DNA of 64,000 bases from Protula sp. h YS-2021 (GCA_949752745.1 OX457027.1:79539214-79603213), one strand, 5' to 3'. Positions 1 through 11,116 are shown, numbered from the stretch's first letter. Notes: generated by a model not told the origin, from the letters alone. Numbers and translations are program-made.

Positions 1-840
1 ATTATAATTAGGTATATCATCAAGCAGATTTAGGCTTTACTTGATTATCAGCTTCACTGCCCATTGCAGTGTTGTTTTTTCTACTGGCTGACTCCATTGA
101 GCATTCAATCTTTACAGTGCTGCACATGGACAAAACACACGATAAAACGCATTTGATTAAATATTCATTGTCAAAACAAACACGTCTTAAACCTTTAGTC
201 TATATTTTGCAGTCTGAGCAGTTTGAATGACACAATCTCATTTAACGCCCTCATAGAACAGGAACTTCACATATATCCCTGTATATGACAACAAAGTGGC
301 GGCATGCTCTCCCTGTTCAATGAGAACGAGGTAGCAGTATGTTTTCCCTGTCCTATAAGAATAAGGTGGTAGACTGCGGGGAATATGGTTGAGCAGAACT
401 CAGTAATTACAATTTGTGATTTAATATATCAACAAGCAGATCTGAGCTATGTGAGTGCATGTTCACCGAATCTGAGGCGCACGATACCAAATTCATGGCT
501 GTATAATTTTAAATTCATTGAAGGACATTGTTGTTATCAAGAATTTAATAAAATATATTAGTGTCTCTAAGTAATGTTTATGATAAAAAGCGAAATATGG
601 CCTTTATTTTTTAACATTATTTTATAGTAACAGTCCTCCAAGAATCTTTCTACCATGTCTTACCCTGACTTTGTTTCCAACTGAAATAATTTGTTTGAAA
701 CACTTTTAAGATACCTTTTTAAGGGATGCCCATAAGACTCATTTGTGCTAATTTTGAATTTCGTGATGGTGAATAACACTTTAAAGATACTTTCAATAGC
801 CTTTATATTAGAAGAATATTTCTGCATTACAATACACACC
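1..840. other. AT-rich stretch, no gene seen
   Basis: I see no coding exon or recognisable repeat here. The short motif of CCCTGTTCAATGAGAACGAGGTAGCAGTATG type recurs once in altered form about 50 bases further on (around 310-380), which looks like a weak local duplication. The stretch lies downstream of the candidate minus-strand gene at 850-1928, so a 3' UTR or terminal exon could be here, but I cannot point to one. Confidence 0.4.
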
Positions 841-849
841 CTTTTCTAC

Positions 850-1928
850 TTCTGTCAAATTGTCGGCGAATTTGTCCAGTTTCCTTGCTAAATCTACAAG
901 CTACATATATTAATTGAGACTGAAGCAAATACGAAGCTTTTTATCACGCATTCTCTTATACAGCAAAATCGATTGTCTGAAAGGGGAAAGCTTCCAGAGT
1001 GAAGTTTATTTTTAAAAATAATGAGCTCTAATAATAAAAAAGAAATCCTTTTTATTCTAAATATTGCTTCTGTTTTAATAATACATTATTGTATAATGGA
1101 ATTCTTATTATGTGAAATAATGTGAAATAGTGTAGATTGCTTTAAGAATTACTTCATTTTCGAAAGTTACACAGCTTAAATTTTAATTTGGAAATATACA
1201 TCAAATTGAATAAACATATGCTACGAAGATATACCTTACCAAAGCGTCTCTTGAAGTTACTTGACCGTTACTGGTGTGGCAATCTACAAAATTAATCATA
1301 TATATATAATTTTAAACTAACTATCAGCTTAAACTAAAGTGACTTTAATTCATATAACAAATTTAAAGGTTTTTAAAGGTTATTTAAAGGTTACAATTAA
1401 AGCGTTTATAAACTTACTTTTAATTTCATTTTGCAAAAGCATCAATTGAGTGTATCATTTTCTACTTACCCACGTTTGAATCGTCCTGAAATAATATAAA
1501 TGATTTTAATCATATTTGATTTAATAATTAATCGAGAAAATGGAGAACTTATTACCTAACTTTTTATTATTCCTATTTCGCTTGTAAATAAATACTTAAG
1601 TATTTCTGATTCATTCAGTGTTATTTCTTTTGAACAATTTGTCCTTTCAGCTTCTCATAAATCCTGGCTTTGAAAATTTACCAATATAGCTTTTATGATT
1701 TTTAATAAAACAGTTTGGTGTTTATTTTGCAAATAAACATGTGATAAACTTGCTAGTATAAAAGGGACGATAAATACAATTTGCAGAGTAATATTTCCTT
1801 ACCTCATTTACAGTGTTGCCTGTAGAATTACTGTAATCATCGTTTATGTGGACACTTCTTTTTACGCGTGCACTACAAACACTAAACGACACAAGAAAAC
1901 AAAACACGAGGAATTCAAGTTTTGCCAT
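850..1928 (-). CDS. candidate secreted small-protein gene with micro-exons (partial)
   Basis: Unrecognised gene inferred from splice structure. Exon 1 (1928-1803) starts at an ATG and encodes 42 residues: a signal-peptide-like core (MAKLEFLVFCFLVSFSVCSA), then a KR dibasic site and a polar Ser/Asn/Thr stretch. It ends exactly at a GAG|GTAAGG donor in phase 0. A 16-nt exon (1485-1470) follows, with a TTTCAG acceptor and a G|GTAAGT donor. A 44-nt exon (1283-1240) comes next, with a TTTTGTAG acceptor and a GTAAGG donor. These three are open together when read in order. A second 44-nt candidate (893-850, TTGTAG acceptor, weak GTAGAA donor) is open only if it directly follows the 16-nt exon, so it could be an alternative exon. 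The 3' end is uncertain; a TTTCAG acceptor at 977 leads quickly to a stop. A TATA box lies 77 bases upstream of the ATG. What is seen is the signals; secretion and processing are inferred. Confidence 0.45.
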
Positions 1929-2004
1929 TATACATTCGATTAATTTTACCGTTATCGACACACTCGAAATAGAAGCTATCTTTGTCAGAAACCCTTCTTT
2001 AATT

Positions 2005-2014
2005 CCTTTATAAA
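2005..2014 (-). promoter_or_regulatory. TATA box of the candidate secreted-protein gene
   Basis: On the minus strand the sequence reads TTTATAAAGG, ending 77 bases before the ATG at 1928. This leaves room for a transcription start about 25-30 bases downstream and a 5' UTR of roughly 50 bases. It supports exon 1 of the gene as real. Confidence 0.4.
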
Positions 2015-2269
2015 CCATTACATTTACATTTTATTACCATATTTACATGGTAATAAACACTTCAGTAGAAAGCAAAGAGATAAATAAAATACTTCAAATT
2101 AAACTTCCTGATAGTTATTTTATCCAACCCGACAATATTTGAGCACAACGCTGACGTTTAGCACCGTAGAGCATTTAAGCTTAGAAACAGTAAAGTAATG
2201 TTCTGGATGACAATTGAGGTTAAAATATATCTTTTTCCTGACCAGAACTCTGAAACTGCGTGCACAAAA

Positions 2270-3307
2270 ACATAACAGAGAATAAAATTTAGTGTAGATA
2301 AGACATGTAAATTTAATCGGCCCAAATATCAGCACTTTGCATAATTAAAGCACCATAAAAATTAATGATAAGTTGCTACCAGCCAGGAAAAAGATTTATC
2401 TGCTTTGTTGTGGATCACTAGACCCTTTCTCGCTACCACAGAAAAACTCCGATCTCAAGATTCCTTTGTTTGTGCAAAATGAATATATTATGTAAATTTT
2501 AAGCCCTTGATATTTACATGAATATATTTCAGGCTAATTTCGAGATTTCATAAATCCTGTGCTGTGGTAAATGTTTCAATGAGTAATCTTCCGTTGTATG
2601 ATGAAGTAGTTATTTGATACATCAAGTTCCAATAACATGTTTATTACAATTGCATAAATTTTGCAAGATAAGGTCACTAAAGTGTCCAGCATAAAATTCT
2701 ACCTGTATTTAAGTTTACATATGAGAAAAATCTGTGCAAAATCTAACGTGATAAAACAGACCAGATCTAAAAAGGACAAGTGTATTTCTTCAGTTTGAAA
2801 GCCAACCAGCTGGACCAAACCGAATTCCTTCCAGTAACTGCAAGGCATACAATGGTAATGAATAAAAAAAACAATTGGTACAAATCGCAAACAGTGGTGT
2901 ATTTTGCGCCTTTTATTACATTTTTTTATTATTTTTATTATTTTTATTAGGTGTGTATTTTGTGCTTTTTATTACACTTGGGGATTTTCAATCCTAATTT
3001 ATTGCTTTCGCACGACTCCAAAAGGTGTTTCCATATGTTTTCTTTTTTCCGCCAAAACCTTGTCACGCGAACTTCTCTGAGACCACTAAGGCGAGGACAC
3101 CCAAATTTGGCAGAGATATAATGTAGCATATTTAGTTGGTCCAGCTGAATCGTATTTAGAAATTTATTAAAATTTTATTTGCAAAAAAAAAGGCCGAACA
3201 TTAAAATTGCAATGAGAGCGATTGCAACTTGTGTGTGCATGTTGACTGTAGCGTTTCAGTTTTACCTTTTGGGACTGAAAGAAATATATATATATATATA
3301 TATATAT

Positions 3308-3379
<72 letters not shown>

Positions 3380-4000
3380 TGACGTGACCATTCTCTCGAA
3401 AACGGTTACACATAGAGCGATTTTGGGCTCCTTTTCGACTCTTTGAGCCTAAAAGACGATATGTAAGAGGTACCTGGGTGACCTTGACCTCCTCGGTCAT
3501 GGTGAAGGTGAAAAGTGTTCCTATGTGTTCCTATGTCACTAAATTTGCCATGCTTATCTGAGAGTCAAAAATCAATGAATAGTGCATTCAAATGTTATCT
3601 GAATGCATTGAATAGTTATTAGAAACTGACTTGTTTTTCTTACCAGATGTATTTGATCCGGAAATTATCCATACCTTTACAGTGGAAGGAAAGATTGGTG
3701 CAAATATCCGTAAAGAATATGAATAATCACTTTACATTTTATTTGTTGTTTCGTATTCTTTGGTCACATTTTTCGCATACTTATGCGAAGTAATGGAAGA
3801 AATGGAAACGCCATATCTAACCCCAGACTATAGATACTTTCACTGTCAAGGATACCTGCTGCATCCTGACTTTTCTAGCAATTTTATTTTTGTATATTAT
3901 ATACACAATGTAGATCATTTTCAGAAAATTTTCTCTGGGTATGGCAAAACTCTGTGTGTGGACCTTTTCTCCTCATTTCCACAAATGCTTGAAAGGGGAT
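2270..4000 (+). repeat. diverged copy of part of the 11-kb segment seen at 28-52 kb
   Basis: Several blocks align in order with unit A (about 35.1-37.0 kb) and unit B (about 46.9-48.1 kb): the CAGCACTTTGCATA block near 2330, the TTAAGCCCTTGATATTTACATG and ATCTTCCGTT blocks near 2500-2620, the CAGTTTGAAAGCCA block near 2790, and the AATAGTTATTAGAAACT block near 3610. A short coding-like stretch around 3785-3870 (EVMEEMETPYLTPDY) matches the candidate exon at 48017-48131 (DIMEKNEMSYLTPDF). Homology fades by about 4.0 kb, where a different sequence precedes the decayed Polinton. Divergence is clearly greater than between units A and B. Confidence 0.6.
3284..3376. repeat. (TA)n-(GA)n compound microsatellite
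   Basis: About 12 TA dinucleotides run directly into about 34 GA dinucleotides. It generates the spurious Glu/Arg and Ser/Leu open frames in this place. Confidence 0.97.
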
Positions 4001-4040
4001 TTTTTTCTCATGGGAGTTTCTTTTCCAAGAATTTTTCCTA

Positions 4041-4660
4041 AAACAGTTGTTTGAAAGTATTCGAAAGAGCAGCCCAGTTTCATAATGAATCAAATAGGAA
4101 CCCTTCAGTGGTCAGTAATTTATCAATGGTTTGTGATTTTTTTCAGTTTTTCGTCAAATCAAGATTTACCTGCCCTTCCTGTCCTGTCGTCTCCACATAA
4201 TAATTCAAATCCATATTGGGATCCGACTAAACCCCGCCCCCCCCAAAAAAAAACCTTAAAACGACACCCTAATCTAAAGCTCCGTCGGCTAATGCGCCCC
4301 GATTTTTATTATCAGTATTTTAATACTTTTTCGGAATATATGTTTTTTTCGGCAAAATAAGCTACTCCAGCTTGTTTATTTTGATTGTTATGAACTAATT
4401 CTCGATAATTTACTCTGAGTTGAGAAACACTGAAATTAAATAAAACGCACTGCTCCAAACATTTGTATATTTCAAGTGCATTGTTGCACGGGACACATCA
4501 GCCAGGGGCCCCTTAGACTAGGAAGTGCTTGAGCCGGAGACGCGGGTCGCTTTGTCCCGGGCGCATTAGCCGGGGATGCTTTGGCCTGGACCTTCATATT
4601 GTTATGTTTTTAAAAGTTACTAAACCATTCATCTGCTATCAGGCCCCATTGTATTGTGCA
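4041..4660. other. no gene seen; GC-rich patch at 4480-4590
   Basis: No convincing exon. The patch around 4480-4590 is much richer in G+C than its surroundings, with repeated CCGGG/GGCC motifs, which suggests a fragment of a dispersed repeat rather than host unique sequence. A C-then-A homopolymer (about 4236-4253) is present. Confidence 0.4.
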
Positions 4661-4667
4661 GCTGTTT

Positions 4668-4960
4668 TTGTGCCCCTCGCTTGACAAATGTCAGCGGGGC
4701 ATATAGTGTTTGACTTGTGTGTCTGTCCGTCCGTTCGTCTGTCTGCCTGTGTATACGTTGCGCTTCCGGTACTAAGTTTTGTGGATCACACTGTAGCGTA
4801 GCTATTTGGCCGGCAACTTTTTTTGTTTTGGGGATATTGTTCCTAATATACGTTGTGCAGGACGTCGTCTTTTTGTCTGACGAGGCGTTTATTCGGTCGG
4901 AATTGGCCTTTGAACTTAAGCAATTTTACTGCAGTTAGGTGCGCCTCGAAGTAGGTTATA
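4668..4960 (+). repeat. dispersed repeat with GCCCC/GGGGC hairpin and CCGT/CTGT run
   Basis: The segment opens with a hairpin whose arms are GCCCCTCGCTTGACA and TGTCAGCGGGGC around a two-base loop. After a TATAGTGTTTGACTTGTGTG spacer it continues with imperfect GTCTGTCCGTCCGTTCGTCTG repeats. This layout recurs in many invertebrate genomes as an interspersed repeat; that is recollection, not a search result. It borders the left side of the decayed Polinton that starts near 5.1 kb. Confidence 0.45.
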
Positions 4961-5084
4961 AAAGCACATAATTTCCTCAGCACCTGAACAATCACAACCA
5001 TTTTTTTTAATTTTTCAACAACAATTTGTAACTAAAATAGAGGGACAAACAGAGCTAGCTACTTTCAAGATCGATGCTGCCTTA

Positions 5085-5605
5085 AGCGAGCAGCTAAAGA
5101 TGGTCAGTGTGATCTATTCTTCATGATTAACTTCAAACTGTATTTAACAAAATAAAAACGTTTAGAAGTGATTACGTTCAGCGTCAAGAGCTATGTCAGC
5201 TTGGTACGCAGCTCTCAGTTTGAAAGGAAAGATCATACTTACTACATAAACTTCAGTGATGAGGAATGGCAACGCTGTTGGGCGTAATTCCACAAGTAAA
5301 CCGTGTGATCATCAACATCCAGTCTTTTGCTTGATGAGACCTGTACGGAACGTCATGGCTGAGTGACAGTAGTCCAGTTAACTGAGCATAAACAGATGAA
5401 AACAACTAATGAGACCAAGAACCAGCTTGGATCAATATGTACGTATTGCGGTGCTGAAAGATATATAGAAGAAGATAACTGTCACTGCTACAGATTTCAC
5501 TGTCAACTATGTCAACCCGAAAACGGTAAACGCGATGCCTTAAAGGTTGGCGCGATGCATAAAGAGGAATGGCCAACTATAAAAGAACTCTTGTGTAAGC
5601 AGTAA
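5085..5605 (+). pseudogene. decayed PC4-like / zinc-cluster protein
   Basis: Broken homologue of the intact gene at 54560-55207. The segments NFKLYLTK, SYVSLVRSSQFERKDHTYYI and SDEEWQR match GFKLYLTQ, YVSFVRTSRFEGKEYTHHI and NDGEWET of the intact protein, but they sit in different frames with stops between them. The C-terminal part survives as an open frame from 5363 with the same Cys/His pattern (CTYCGAERYIEEDNCHCYRF). The last CxxC pair of the intact protein is lost, and the order of genes after it differs from the intact element. It is the first recognisable gene of the decayed left-hand Polinton. Confidence 0.7.
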
Positions 5606-5609
5606 AGAC

Positions 5610-5887
5610 GTGTTTTATATTGTTAACATGAATATTATTTTTAAACGGATTTATGTAGAGTTTATTACTGATGAACTGATTTGCTTTGGATCTGAGAAAG
5701 AACAGCTTTGGCACCTAGATGCCTTTTGGGACTTGGCGCACAAGAACCTAAACAGAAGTGAATCACACAACAGGTTTATTGAAAAGTGTTATAAAACAGC
5801 CCCTTCTTTACAGACGTATATAGACACTGGATGGTGTTTTCAAAGTGAACTATATAGACTTTGTGTTTTCAATGATTCCTTAATTTG
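5610..5887 (+). pseudogene. decayed homologue of the HLDAFWD protein at 55232
   Basis: The open frame contains ELICFGSEKEQLWHLDAFWD followed by HNRFIEKCYKTA. This matches AKLACCGTPDYQLYHLDAFWD and HSRFLGECHKTG in the intact gene at 55232-55585. The N-terminal 10 residues differ and the acidic C-terminal tail is missing. It follows the PC4/zinc-like pseudogene, as in the intact element. Function is unknown for both copies; the conserved HLDAFWD core suggests this part matters. Confidence 0.65.
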
Positions 5888-5904
5888 AATCCAATTGGAT
5901 TCTA

Positions 5905-6165
5905 GACGCGAAAAATATGCATAAAAACTGGGAAGCTGTTGGAAGGGGAATTCAAGAAATCGCTTCATCCTATATTGTCTGAGTAAATGTGAAAAACTGA
6001 ATTTAGCAGGGAATACTTATGACATTGATCCAGGATTTATAAACGCAGACACGATTTAAGCAGCTGACCGCATGCTAGTTGTAGCTGCTAGAATTATTTT
6101 ACGTTATGACGATAATGTTTCACTGTCAACGGATACATCAGAGCTTGCCATGTTGAAGTGTAAAA
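5905..6165 (+). pseudogene. decayed homologue of the unknown protein at 54051
   Basis: Pieces reading NWEAVGR, TYDIDPGFINADTI and MLVVAARIILRYDDNV match HWEAVGK, TYDIDLAFINVNTI and MLDVAARIILHYDDDV in the intact gene at 54051-54479. Stops and frameshifts break it. In the intact element this gene comes before the PC4/zinc gene; here it comes after the HLDAFWD gene, so gene order has changed between the two Polinton lineages or copies. Confidence 0.65.
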
Positions 6166-6316
6166 TGTTTGAAGAACATTAAAGTTTGTCTGTATGCTAA
6201 TGCATAACATAATTTTGCAACTGGTTAAAACATAAATAAACAATGGTTAAATGATTCATATATGAATGTAAATACAAGTTTTGTTGTGTGAATGATTGGT
6301 TTTATTTCAAGTTAAT

Positions 6317-7331
6317 ATGGCAATGTGGAAAAACTACTTGAGCAATAAGGTTAAACAAACTACTGAAACAAACAAGTAGCCAGTAATATAAAGTGAAAAA
6401 GGTACAAGACCAAGATGCCTTTAGTTTACTTCTACCAATGACATACAGATTTAAACAACAACGTATCATTACCCGTGTATTGATGATATGTGGGATGTGG
6501 ACTTGGAAGATGTAACTAACATTGTACAACTAAATGAAGACAATCACTTTCGATTCATTGTCACTAATGTCTTTTCCAAACACTTGTGGGTACAATCTAT
6601 TCCAAACAAAAGTCATGAGAATGTCATTCAAGCCCTCTAAAAGATTTTTCAAGAAACACCAAGAAGACATCGAACATTGAGGTCAGATAATGGCACAGAA
6701 TTTGAGAAGAATAGATGGATGATGCAATTTCAAAAGAAAGAAGGTATTCATGCATATACTACTAAGAATGATACGAAAGCCAACTTTGCTGAAAGAGTTA
6801 TATGTACTCTTAAAGGAATGATGTTTCGCTATTTTCTACAACGGCAAACGTATCGATATACAGATACCTTGCAAGACTTGGCCTACAATTATAATCATAG
6901 ACCTCATGGATCCTTACAAAATGTATTATCACCGGTAGAAATTACCAAGAACATTAAATCTAAAGTGTTGAAACAAATTTATATTGACAATTTGAAATTG
7001 AAAGTTTAACATTGGTCAACATGTTCGCATTTAGCACATTAAATATGTATTTCAAAGAGATTACCATATAAAATGGACAGTGTTTATTGTCATACATCGT
7101 TGTAAAAAGCATAAAATACACTTATATCGTGTCAAAGTCTTTGATAGTGAAGATATTGATGTTCATTTCTAGGAAGAAGAATTACAAGTTGTTACAAAAG
7201 ACATTCACTCCTTATTTAAAATTGAAAGAATTTTGAAGACACGAAAAAGACGTGTGAAAGAATTATTTATAAAGTGATTAGGCTGGTTAAAGAAATTTAG
7301 AAGTGGGGTTAAGGAATCTGATATTCATAGA
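6317..7331 (+). pseudogene. decayed Polinton integrase with chromodomain remnant
   Basis: This retains the start (MWKNYL against STWKDYL), a mutated first catalytic segment (WDVDLEDV against WDIDLADM), the second segment RSDNGTEF, and the third, NFAERVICTLKGM, which keeps the Glu. The longest open piece is 6677-7009. About 40 codons after the start are deleted. Frameshifts follow the core, and the C-terminal chromodomain-like stretch (KELFIK, stop, LGW, VKESDIH) has an in-frame stop. The protein cannot be made whole from this copy. The NADAR gene and the Cys-rich gene that precede the integrase in the intact element are absent here. Confidence 0.85.
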
Positions 7332-7680
7332 AGAAGTCACAAAAATCTAAGCATTTTTTTCATCGTATGCAATTTATTTCACTATGAAAAGAAACTCCGT
7401 GATAATAGTTTAAGTACACATTACATTATTCTCTTTAAAAATCCAAGAGATAGCCAATAGATTAGTTCATTAGTTCGGCAAATGGATTCATGAAAATCCC
7501 GGTTTATCAAGATGTCACAAGCAAACCTCATGGTTAGTTAGTTATTGATTTAAAATCAAAGATAGAAGATAAGTAACGTATTTGTAGAGGTATTCTACCA
7601 AATGATACACATCTTGTTTATTTGAATAAATAGTGTACGAAGAAGAATTTGATATTGAACATAAAGACGTCTAGACGAAT
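7332..7680 (+). pseudogene. decayed packaging ATPase lacking its N-terminal half
   Basis: After the integrase remnant the sequence joins directly to the middle of the ATPase at KNLSIFFIV (QNLSIIFIV in the intact copy, residues 102-110). STHYIILFKNPRDSQQISSL then follows with frame breaks. The first ~100 codons, including Walker A and Walker B, are missing, so this is a deletion plus decay. The family is the FtsK/HerA-type A32 packaging ATPase of Polintons; identity rests on the intact copy at 57838. Confidence 0.75.
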
Positions 7681-7966
7681 TCAAGCAAATCAACCATTTT
7701 TTATTAATTAGCACGTAGTAGTGCTAATCGATGTAAATTCTTATTGAAGCAAGCTACAAAAGATTAATTAGCCAATTTATATGTTTGAACATATTGCATG
7801 GATATTTACCATTGGAGTCACTTATGTAAAGCGTGAACAACACACCATTCAACAAATGGCTGACCAGAAAATTTCCCTTAAGCGTAAAAAAATAAAAGTG
7901 GATTTATTGGAACCTTTGCAGGAATTGCACTTCCATGATTACCTCAATTATTATCAAAAGATGAAG
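7680..7966 (+). pseudogene. decayed copy of the basic protein at 58490
   Basis: The segments LLKQATKD, MADQKISLKRKK and the C-terminal QELHFHDYL correspond to LLQQATKE, LADKKISLRRKK and the hydrophobic tail of the intact 108-residue gene. The hydrophobic C-terminus has been lost by frameshift. Position between the ATPase and the next gene is conserved. Confidence 0.6.
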
Positions 7967-8518
7967 CATGCATTGAAAATGGTTTTATTCCTGAATCAGA
8001 ATATATAAAATAATAATCAAGTCAACCTTCAAATGACAGCATTAAACCTTAAGTGAATAAACTTCTTAAAAAGAAACGAAATCATGAAACTGCAACGGGA
8101 ATGTCTCAACTTCTTGGTCGTCATTTACGAACAATTCAATCACAATAAAAGCAATGGTCTGCTGCATCAGCAAATGCAGAAAAGTAAAAAAAAAGTCATA
8201 ACAGTTAGCATTTCTAAACCATTTTAACCTATATATCATGTGAAAGTTACATAACGTTTGGCAAAACTTAAGAAACGTGGTACAAGATGGACAGATAAAA
8301 GTGAACTTGTGTTAAAAACTGGAGATGTAATTGAAAATTCCAACATTATTGATTTACTTAAGGAAGCATTGGCTGCTACAAGAAGGAAATAACTTCAAGT
8401 ACCATCAAGAGGCTTGGAGCAGATTATTCAGGAAATTGTAGACGCTAATATTCCATAAACTGAAGACATTACAGCGTCAACAAAGACAGTTTCCAGAAGA
8501 ATGGGAAAACTTTTAACA
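7962..8518 (+). pseudogene. decayed copy of the 192-residue protein at 58813
   Basis: This starts with MKHALKMVL (MKHTMKMVL in the intact gene) and contains MSQLLGRHLRT, RWTDKSELVLKTGDVIENSN and KEALAATRRK. All match the intact protein in order, with stops and short deletions (the region before the C-terminus is shortened). Function unknown; see the intact gene. Confidence 0.7.
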
Positions 8519-8665
8519 TGATTTAAAGAGTTATGATGTTGTTGTCAAGAAAATGAAAATAAAAATCATATTCCTTTAAAAATAAGGTGTGTAAGTGCTT
8601 GTTGTCATGGAGGAGTAGAAGACAGCAATGTAGATCATACACGCAATGTGGATAGCGCGCGCCAT
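8501..8665 (+). pseudogene. decayed copy of the MGxxxT/CCCC small protein
   Basis: This begins MGKLLT, then a stop where the intact gene has Trp, then FKEL, another stop, and CCCQE. RCVSACCHGGVED follows, against RCTSACCEGEVID. The N-terminal Gly, the Thr at position 6 and the Cys run are recognisable despite decay, so they were present in the ancestor of both copies. Confidence 0.6.
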
Positions 8666-8707
8666 GCATGAAGTAATGTATATGCACATCCAGTCCATCC
8701 AGCTATC

Positions 8708-9429
8708 ATGGAGTCAACAAGTATTTTATATTACTTTACTCAGTAATTTTAGCATAAACTATTATCCCACTAACAAGACCTATAATTATCAAATTCGTTT
8801 TCCGTTACATTTGCAAGGAAAATGGCTTTGGTTGAAATTCAATACCCACACACATGGACGACAATGAGGCAAGGAATAGACTATACTCTTGATTATCGAT
8901 CATCATTAGAAGCGTTTCATATAGATCAATACCTGAAATATGTAATGCAATAAATGAAGAATTACCAACTCTATCACTACAAACTCTATTTGATTATGGT
9001 ATGGTAAGTATGGTAAAATTAGACGAAGAGTCTCTCTTATTTGAGAAATCATTATGATATTGTCGTTTCTACTGGATTAGCTGAGATTTAGACCAGAAAA
9101 ATGATAGCTGAGATTTATACCAAATAAATGGTATAAACAATCTGGTCTTGCTGAACATCAAGCAGATGTGAAACATGGATTTTATACACTTTATGTGTAC
9201 TGCAGTATTTGCGAGTTACAAGTAGTTAGAGATTATTATGTTCCTTTACTACGTTCTGTTCCCATTGAAAGTGGTGATGGTGATTTATTATGAACACTTA
9301 TAAAGAACCTCTTTACATGCCTGTTAACACACCAAAATTTGACATGATGAAAATGAATATTAAGGATGACACAGGTCATGATGTTTAATTTCAAACTGGA
9401 AAAGTGATCTGTCAACAAAATGCATTATG
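8708..9429 (+). pseudogene. decayed penton-like minor capsid protein
   Basis: MESTSILYYFTQ (frameshifted), YYPTNKTYNYQIRFP and then EIQYPHTWTTMRQGIDYT match the intact gene at 59609 closely. Further blocks are GFYTLYVYCSICE and VRDYYVPLLRSV. There are at least three frameshifts, a deletion around residues 85-110, and a small internal duplication near 9085-9125, where the AEI-type segment appears twice. Confidence 0.8.
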
Positions 9430-9778
9430 AAATCATTATACTAGCATATAGATATGATCCATCTGCACACCACAACTACTTTCTTCATCAAGTAAATGGG
9501 GATTTGCAGGGATTCAAAGGTGCGCGCATACAATATGGAGATGGTGTTGGTTCGTTCTTAGGGACATTGGCTCCTAAAGCTATTCAACTCATTAAGGCAG
9601 GAGCTAAAATTGTTGCACAAAATCCTAAAACGGCTGCAAAAGATGTAGATAATTCGTGACTGGTCGTGTAGCTCACGAAGTTGTTGGGGCTATTGATAAA
9701 CGAAGTGCAACAACGAAAATTATTACGAGGCGAAAGAAAGTGAAAGGAGCAACATCAAAAGATATATTTCGGAAATAG
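9427..9778 (+). pseudogene. decayed pVI/pX-like virion protein
   Basis: The block HHNYFLHQVNGDLQGFKGAR, IQYGDGVGSFLGTLAPKAIQ and LIKAGAKIVAQNPKTAAKD matches the intact gene at 60364 at most positions. A stop and frameshift follow near residue 75; the basic tail ending KDIF is still visible in another frame. It overlaps the end of the penton remnant, as in the intact element. Confidence 0.75.
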
Positions 9779-9784
9779 AAAAAA

Positions 9785-11116
9785 CTGTCAATCATCCGTG
9801 ATCATTCATGTGTGTGTAGTCTTTCCCCACTGGAATAGTTTCACATACCTCCAACGCAAACTGCTGTAGAAAAAAGTTAAAATGTAGACTACCAACCACT
9901 CACTGCCATTACAGATGGTGCTCCAATAGAATTTTATATTCCTGAGAGTACAGAAGAATATTTAGATTCCAAGAACAGTAGACTTCATGTTATAGGTAGC
10001 ATTGTAAAGCGTGATGGAAAGTTTGTGGTTTAGATGATAGCGTAACATCCATCAGTGGTTTGATAGCTATGGGCCAATATTGAATTATTTTTGAATGATC
10101 GATTTATTTCACATAGTAACAATTCCCATGGTCATACTAGCATCATTTCTCACCTCATTCATGACTCTGAAGAATGTCTCATTTTAAGCGCTTCATGCGT
10201 CTCATCTATAAAGATACTACTGGATCGATGAATTCTCATGAGATGAAATTAGCCAATCATGAAAAGTATATAAGGGGTTTTCATATAAATAATGAAGGTG
10301 GTGAAATACTGAAGTAGAATATAATAGTTTACATTATCGCTATTTCCATATGCATGTAAGTCGTGAGTTTATGCTTTTTCTGGGTGTCTTAAAAGTGAAC
10401 TTGTTTGAACAGGATCGTTATTTCACCAATGGCATGAGTACGAAATTGCGTTTGCACAAGAAAAAATTGAATATTTATTAATGGCTGCAAATGATACCTT
10501 TAAGATAGAAGTCAGAGGTGTGTTTTAACCATTCGCAAAGCAAGAGCTGGTCCAGGTATTTAACTAGGACATACAAATGCATTGGTAAAAACTCCTGCCA
10601 AGTTTCCTATAACCAAAACAGAATTAAAATTTTGGCCACTCCTGCTAGATTGGAATCGTTTGTAAAAGATAACATCTTTTGGGGTTAATTACTAAAACGT
10701 ATTGTCACTGGAATGGTTAATGATGAAATCTTTGCTGGAACAGTGTTGAGATATCCATACAATTTTGAACACTTTGGTGTTAACTACATGCAACGTTACA
10801 CTGCTCGTTATTCAGTCCTATCCAAACCTCTCAAGCTTAATATTAATGAGGGAAACTAGCTTGATCTTTTTGAAACTCTTTACAAATCTTTTGATAAATT
10901 GAATGGTAACAAAAGCTGCATCATAAAACGGGAAGATTGGACTAAAGCTTATGCTTTATGTTCTATAGACTTAACACCTGCTTTTTATGGTGATGACCAT
11001 TACGTCCATCAAGCATGGAAACCTGTGGCTAGCAAATGCTTAGCAAAAAAAAATCAATATAATAGTCTATGCTGAATTTGACAACATCATTGTATTCAGT
11101 TTGATTATCAATCATG
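9785..11116 (+). pseudogene. decayed hexon-like major capsid protein
   Basis: The N-terminus (HSCVCSLSPLE, stop, FHIPPTQTAVEKS) and segments such as GAPIEFYIPESTEEYLDSKN, FEQDRYFTNGM and YKSFDKLNGNKSCIIKREDW match the intact gene at 60716 in order over its whole length. There are many single-base frameshifts and small deletions, including a lost segment near the C-terminus. The reading frame is unusable. Length is close to the intact 457-residue gene. Confidence 0.85.

Noticed and set aside
3179..3500. Glu/Arg- and Ser/Leu-rich open frames on both strands
   Set aside because: They are translations of the (TA)n-(GA)n microsatellite.
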